Assembly (NCBI RefSeq): GCF_000768315.1
Contig: NZ_AQQX01000002.1
Span: 558,001-622,000, forward strand
Length of the DNA: 64,000 nt
Origin: Pseudooceanicola atlanticus
Lineage (GTDB): Bacteria > Pseudomonadota > Alphaproteobacteria > Rhodobacterales > Rhodobacteraceae
Direction: 5' to 3'
Part shown: piece after piece, positions 60,217 to 64,000 of the stretch
Layout: each line of letters begins with the position of its first letter
Numbering within the stretch: the first letter of the stretch is position 1
Made by a program: the position numbers and the translations under genes
The notes under the pieces: model-generated
Told to the model about the DNA's origin: nothing
What the model saw: the letters and a program-made list of their open reading frames with translations, nothing else
Databases searched by the model: none

Positions 60217-60918
60217 ATGACCGTCTGCTACTTTGCCCTCTTCTTCAATCCGGCCGACCCGTCGCTGCGGATCGCCCCCTCCGAAACCGAAGGGCTGCGC
60301 ACCTGTCTGAAAGGTCTGCCGGGGCTGGAGCGCGGGCATCTTTATACCCCTGCCCAGGCCGATGACATGTTCAACGACGACGGTGCCCCGCCGGTCTTTG
60401 GCATGCAGCTTTTCTTTGACGACCTTCAAAGCCTTGAGGCCGCGATCAATCCCGGTGGCGGTCTGCATACGCTTGTGCAGAACGGCGGGATGAAAAGCCT
60501 GGACGGCACCGATGCGTCGCAACAGGCCATGTATCTCAGGCCCTTCGCTGTCCCGGAACCGGCGCCGCTGTCGCCAACGGCCTGCAGCTATATCGTCTAT
60601 TATCCCGGTCCGGCGGAGGATCTGACGGAATGGCTGGATTGCTACATCCGCCAGCATCCGCCGATCATGAAAGACTTCCCCGGCATCCGCGAACTTGAGG
60701 TGCTGACCCGCATGGACTGGATCGACGCCATGCCCTGGGAACGGGTGCAGGTCATGCAGCGCAACCGGATCATGTTCGACAGCCCGCAAGCCCTGACCGA
60801 CGCGCTTCATTCCCCCGTACGGCTCAGAATGCGGGACGATTACCACACGTTCCCGCCAATCCTGAATGGCAACAAGCATTACCCGATGCTGACCGAAGTG
60901 ATCCGGCCCACGGCGTGA
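60217..60918 (+). CDS. EthD-like / dimeric alpha-beta barrel protein (two modules)
   Basis: The 233-residue product is not confidently recognised. It seems to contain two ferredoxin-like modules: residues 1-110 (YFALFFNPADPSL...LERGHLYTP...FGMQLFFDDLQSLEAAI) and 120-230 (CSYIVYYPGPAEDLTEWLDCYIRQHPPIMKDFPGIRELEVL...VQVMQRNRIMFDSPQALTDAL). Each has the strand, helix, 'P-x-x-x-x-F-P-G-I/L-...' and FDSxxAL pattern of EthD/YCII-type dimeric alpha-beta barrels. These are small enzymes or accessory proteins in ring cleavage, dehydration or ether degradation. No signal peptide. Own promoter region with a TACTTNAAG element. Confidence 0.6.
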   Translation: MTVCYFALFFNPADPSLRIAPSETEGLRTCLKGLPGLERGHLYTPAQADDMFNDDGAPPVFGMQLFFDDLQSLEAAINPGGGLHTLVQNGGMKSLDGTDASQQAMYLRPFAVPEPAPLSPTACSYIVYYPGPAEDLTEWLDCYIRQHPPIMKDFPGIRELEVLTRMDWIDAMPWERVQVMQRNRIMFDSPQALTDALHSPVRLRMRDDYHTFPPILNGNKHYPMLTEVIRPTA

Positions 60919-60985
60919 CACGACACCGTCGCGCTTGCCTCGCAAGCCGGTGGCTGCACGTTCGCGCATGGCAAAAAAGTTTAGG

Positions 60986-60994
60986 ATTGAAGTA
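60986..60994. promoter_or_regulatory. TACTTNAAG-like element before the CoA ligase gene
   Basis: ATTGAAGTA, which on the opposite strand reads TACTTCAAT, one mismatch from the element found exactly at 56795, 60131 and 62913. It is 66 bases before the CoA ligase start, flanked by arms GGATT/AATCC. Confidence 0.45.
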
Positions 60995-61059
60995 AATCCG
61001 AGTCGATCCCATACTTCGCCGAACAGGGCGTCCAGCCCTCGAAAGAAAGGAACGCCCGC

Positions 61060-62754
61060 ATGTCCGAGCAAGCCAAGGATCAGGTCTTTTCCGATGCCGC
61101 CCGGGCGGTCTGTGACTTGCTCGACCAGAAGGTGGCAGAGGAATACTGCCGGGCGTCCCATGCCCGGGCGGATGCGCTCGAGGTCAGCATTCCCTCGGCG
61201 GCCAGGACCCTCCCCGCCTTGCTTGAGGCCCGTGTCAGCGATGCGCCCGATGCGGTGATGCTGCAGATGGATGGCGCCAGCCTGACCACCACGGGGTTGC
61301 GGGAGCAAGCGTCGCGCCTGGCCGGCCTGCTGGTCGAGGCCGGGGTCGCGCCGGGAGACCGCGTCGCGATGATCAGCGCCAACCGCCTGGACTTCGTCCC
61401 GCTGCTGAGCGCGATTTCCTGGGTCGGCGCGGTGGCCGTGCCGATCAACACCGCCTCGCGCGGGGATCAACTGCACCACATCTTCCAGAACTCGATGGCC
61501 AAGCTGCTGATCATCGAGGCCGCGCTGCTGCCCAACCTCGCCACGGTGGACCGCAGCGACCTGGCGCTTGAGACAATCTATGTGCTGGACGCGGAGGGCG
61601 CGGACCTGCCCGACGGCGCGCAGCCGATGCCAGAACCCGGAGAGCCTATCGACGCGGTCGCGGTGAAGCCTGCCGATCCGATCGCGATCCTGTACACCTC
61701 TGGCACGACGGGCGTGTCGAAGGGTGTGATCTGCCCGCATGAGCAATTCTTCTGGTGGGCGATCACGACCGGTCGCCAACTGGGCATCCGGCCGGGCGAC
61801 GTGCTGCATACGACGCTGCCGCTGTTCCACACCAACGCGATCAACTGTTTCTTCCAGGCGCTGGTCTTCGGCGGCAGCCAGTCGCTGTCGGAACGATTCT
61901 CGGTCTCAAAGTTCTTCGAGGCGCTGAAGGCGTCGGGGTCGGACGTGACCTATCTGCTGGGGGCTATGGTCCCGATGCTGTTGTCGCGGCCCGAAGGCCC
62001 GGAGGAACGCGACCATTCCACCCGCGTGGCCCTGGCCCCCGGTGTGCCGGCGCAGTTTCACGATGAATTCGTGCGGCGCACGGGAATCCTGCTGCTTGAT
62101 GCCTTCGGATCGACCGAGTCGAACAATGTCATCCAGACCGAGGCGGATATCCTGCGCCCCGGTATGATCGGGCGGATCACCAAGGGGTTCGATGCCCGCG
62201 TGGTGGACGAATTCGACAACGAGGTGCCCGACGGGACTTCGGGCGAGTTGCTGTTGCGAGCAGACAAGCCAAACGCCTTTGCCCACGGCTATTTCGGGAT
62301 GCCGGACAAGACCGTGGAGACCTGGCAGAACCTGTGGCTGCATACCGGCGACCGCGTGGTGCGCGATGGCGAGGGCTATTACCGGTTCGTCGACCGGATC
62401 AAGGAAACCATCCGACGGCGGGGCGAGAACATCTCGTCCTACGAGGTCGAACAGGGCGTTCTGAGCCATCCTTCGGTTTCGACCGCCGCGGTCTTTCCCG
62501 TGGCATCGGAACTGGCAGAAGACGAGGTCATGGTCGCCATCGTCCTGAAAGAAGGCGCGACGCTCGACCCCGAGGCGCTGATCCGCCATTGCGAAGACCG
62601 TCTGCCCTATTACTCGATCCCCCGTTTCGTCGACATACGGACCGAACTGCCACGCACCGAGAACGGCAAGATCCAGAAGTTCAAACTGCGCGAGGAAGGT
62701 GTCACCGACACCACCTGGGACCGCGAGGCCGCAGGGGTCACCCTGCGCCGCTGA
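61060..62754 (+). CDS. Acyl-CoA ligase (AMP-forming)
   Basis: A 564-residue ANL-superfamily enzyme. ATP loop ILYTSGTTGVSKGV (about 210-223), the FGSTESN A5 motif, the LHTGDRVVRDGEGYYRFVDRIKETIRRRGENISSYEVE A7-A8 block, and the catalytic lysine in ENGKIQKFKLR (about 540). It activates a carboxylate as CoA thioester for the cluster. The sequence pattern is that of CaiC-like carnitine/crotonobetaine ligases and related ATP-dependent acyl-CoA synthetases, but the substrate is not predicted. The ATG has AAAGGAAC upstream. Followed by a GC-rich hairpin without T-run (62780-62802). Confidence 0.85.
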   Translation: MSEQAKDQVFSDAARAVCDLLDQKVAEEYCRASHARADALEVSIPSAARTLPALLEARVSDAPDAVMLQMDGASLTTTGLREQASRLAGLLVEAGVAPGDRVAMISANRLDFVPLLSAISWVGAVAVPINTASRGDQLHHIFQNSMAKLLIIEAALLPNLATVDRSDLALETIYVLDAEGADLPDGAQPMPEPGEPIDAVAVKPADPIAILYTSGTTGVSKGVICPHEQFFWWAITTGRQLGIRPGDVLHTTLPLFHTNAINCFFQALVFGGSQSLSERFSVSKFFEALKASGSDVTYLLGAMVPMLLSRPEGPEERDHSTRVALAPGVPAQFHDEFVRRTGILLLDAFGSTESNNVIQTEADILRPGMIGRITKGFDARVVDEFDNEVPDGTSGELLLRADKPNAFAHGYFGMPDKTVETWQNLWLHTGDRVVRDGEGYYRFVDRIKETIRRRGENISSYEVEQGVLSHPSVSTAAVFPVASELAEDEVMVAIVLKEGATLDPEALIRHCEDRLPYYSIPRFVDIRTELPRTENGKIQKFKLREEGVTDTTWDREAAGVTLRR

Positions 62755-62779
62755 CGCCGGATCGCGTCGCGATCCTATG

Positions 62780-62802
62780 CCCGGCGACCTATGGGCGCCG
62801 GG
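62780..62802 (+). terminator. Hairpin after CoA ligase
   Basis: Stem CCCGGCG/CGCCGGG with a nine-base loop, 25 bases after the stop. A perfect palindrome GATCGCG-T-CGCGATC precedes it. No T-run, so termination is uncertain. The rest of 62755-62944 is an AT-rich promoter region. Confidence 0.4.
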
Positions 62803-62912
62803 ATCAAAAGCTACACGTTCAAAACACTGAATCACCCTGAACGCCGCGCCATTACGCGCGAATCCCTTTATTCGTGCGAGTGTCACAGATTCTTCTTGCA
62901 ATATTTATTTCA

Positions 62913-62921
62913 TACTTAAAG
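62913..62921. promoter_or_regulatory. TACTTNAAG element before the GntR gene
   Basis: TACTTAAAG, embedded in ATACTTAAAGGTAT, 23 bases before the GntR start codon. Placement over the probable start of transcription suggests negative autoregulation. Confidence 0.5.
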
Positions 62922-62944
62922 GTATACAGAGAAACCCAGCGTGG

Positions 62945-63670
62945 ATGCTCATGTACATTCCTTTGCGCAAGAAAACGGAACCGCTTGGCAACATGGTCTA
63001 CAAGGACCTGCTGGATGATCTTGTCATGCACAGGCGGTCGGCGGGCGACCGGCTGATCGAGGCCGAGATCGCAAGGGCCCTGGACGTGTCCCGCACCCCG
63101 GTCCGCGAAGCGTTGAGCCGCCTGGAAAAGGACGGGCTGATCGAAAGCGTCCGGCCGACCGGCTACGTCGTTGTGCATCCGTCGATGGAAGACGTCCGCG
63201 ACATCTTCGAAATTCGCCGCGCGCTGGAACCCGTCGCCTTTGCCACGGTCGTGGCGCAGGCCCGGGACGAGGACATGGCCCGCTTCAGGCGCCTGCACGG
63301 GGCGGTCATCGCTTCGACCACGCCGGAGGAATCGGCGCAGGCGAATCGTGCCTTCCGCGCCTTCTGGTTCGATCGCATCCGGAACGACCGGATGCGCGAG
63401 ACGCTGGTGCGCTTTCACCTTCAGGTGCACCTGGTCCGCGCCGCGACCCTGCATTCCGCAGAGGGGCGCAAGGCGGCCGGAGAGGGCACCGCGCGGCTGT
63501 TGGCCGCTTTCGAGAACCGAGACACCGACATGGCCCACGCGGCCATGCAGGATTTTGTGGATGCCGCCCTGTCGTTCTTCGAACAGGCCGATGCGGAACG
63601 CATTCTGCAAGCCCCTCCCGCGTCCGAAAGGACCGGGCAAGACCCGATGGCCAGCAACAAGGTCGGTTAG
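62945..63670 (+). CDS. GntR-family regulator, FadR/FCD type
   Basis: A 241-residue repressor. Winged helix-turn-helix in residues 12-80 (NMVYKDLLDDLVMHRRSAGDRLIEAEIARALDVSRTPVREALSRLEKDGLIESVRPTGYVV), then an FCD ligand-binding domain (MEDVRDIFEIRRALEPVAF and later histidines HLQVHLVRAAT, HAAMQDF for a metal-bound carboxylate ligand). FCD regulators usually sense a small organic acid of the pathway they control. ATGs at 62945 and 62951 are both possible starts. It lies between the CoA ligase and the TRAP genes. Confidence 0.88.
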   Translation: MLMYIPLRKKTEPLGNMVYKDLLDDLVMHRRSAGDRLIEAEIARALDVSRTPVREALSRLEKDGLIESVRPTGYVVVHPSMEDVRDIFEIRRALEPVAFATVVAQARDEDMARFRRLHGAVIASTTPEESAQANRAFRAFWFDRIRNDRMRETLVRFHLQVHLVRAATLHSAEGRKAAGEGTARLLAAFENRDTDMAHAAMQDFVDAALSFFEQADAERILQAPPASERTGQDPMASNKVG

Positions 63671-63702
63671 CGACCGGGCCGCTTCAACACTGTGAGGACC
63701 AA

Positions 63703-64000
63703 ATGAAGAATTACAGCTTTCTCAAAGGCGTCGCCGCCGCAGCCCTGATCGGGATTTCGGCGTCCGCTGCCTCGGCCCAGGAGATCATCCGCGCCGTCAC
63801 TTTCACCCCTGCCCAGGTGTCGTTTTCCAAGAACTTCATGAAGTTCGTGGACCTGGTGAACGAACGCGGTGAAGGCGTCGTCCAGATCCAGGTGATCGGC
63901 GGCCCCGAGGTCATCCCGAACGAACGCATGGGCGAAGCCCAGATGAACGGCATCGCGGACATGTTCCTTCTGCCCGCCGGTTTGTACCTGAACCTGGTGC
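63703..64000 (+). CDS. TRAP transporter substrate-binding protein (DctP type), 3' end outside window
   Basis: The first 99 residues only. Signal peptide MKNYSFLKGVAAAALIGISASAASA is cleaved near residue 25; then QEIIRAVTFTPAQVSFSKNFMKFVDLVNERGEGVVQIQVIGGPEVIPNERMGEAQMNGIADMFLLP fits the TRAP DctP fold (ARWxF...E...G.vqiq.iGGPEvip..q...A...G..D). It delivers a carboxylate-type solute to membrane subunits DctQM, presumably encoded beyond the window. RBS GTGAGGACC. It starts 32 bases after the GntR gene and is probably under its control. Confidence 0.85.
   Translation, partial: MKNYSFLKGVAAAALIGISASAASAQEIIRAVTFTPAQVSFSKNFMKFVDLVNERGEGVVQIQVIGGPEVIPNERMGEAQMNGIADMFLLPAGLYLNLV

Noticed and set aside
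60130-61830. 566-residue open frame on the minus strand across the EthD-like and CoA ligase genes
   Set aside because: Shadow frame with His/Arg/Gln-rich sequence; it would span a promoter and two supported genes.

Overview
The window is GC-rich chromosomal DNA of an alphaproteobacterium, most likely Rhodobacteraceae (marine Roseobacter group). Supporting signs are ccrM next to rnhB, FlaF/FlbT beside the flagellin, a DUF1217 flagellar protein, the choXWV-betICBA arrangement, a GT14-sulfotransferase pair and a TRAP transporter. Genus is not resolved. There is no rRNA, CRISPR array, prophage or replication origin. The only mobile-element trace is a short IS3-type transposase remnant beside a tRNA-Met gene.

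Layout. 1-4.4 kb: end of a taurine-pyruvate-type aminotransferase, a GFA-type zinc protein, a HIT protein, and a divergent glycosyltransferase/sulfotransferase pair. 4.4-12.8 kb: CoA-transferase, DsbA-like oxidoreductase, DciA-like protein, mutY, alkB, ccrM, rnhB, two small secreted proteins and a membrane protein with a winged-helix-like tail. 12.8-18.4 kb: dipeptide ABC importer dppABCDF (minus strand). 18.7-26.9 kb: choline importer choXWV diverging from betI-betC-betB-betA, a complete route from choline-O-sulfate and choline to glycine betaine. 26.9-41.6 kb: flagellar genes (flgB-flgC-fliE-fliQ-flgF-flgG-flgA-flgH-fliL; fliI; DUF1217, flbT, flaF, flagellin; flgN, flgJ-like; a very large AT-rich fliK; flgD). 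41.7-46.4 kb: RNA methyltransferase, gamma-glutamyltransferase, FAD-linked dehydrogenase, tRNA-Met, IS3 remnant. 46.4-56.6 kb: ferric-siderophore uptake (exporter-fold ABC protein, siderophore-interacting reductase, FecCDE-type importer, binding protein, TonB-dependent receptor, AraC regulator). 56.8-64 kb: a catabolic cluster whose pathway I cannot name: thiolase-like protein without the nucleophilic Cys, a DUF35-SDR fusion with degenerate SDR motifs, a cyclase-type metal hydrolase, an EthD-like protein, an acyl-CoA ligase, a GntR regulator and the start of a TRAP binding protein.

The most interesting region is the last one. Its transcription units are preceded by a shared TACTTNAAG element, exact at three and one base off at a fourth, which probably marks the GntR regulon. 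Other unexplained structure: an 11-bp tandem repeat (GTCGGTATNAC) found both inside the 3' end of mutY and, 34 kb away, downstream of flgD; three GANTC sites packed into the ccrM leader; a hairpin against the flagellin Shine-Dalgarno next to flbT; and the unusual size and base composition of fliK.
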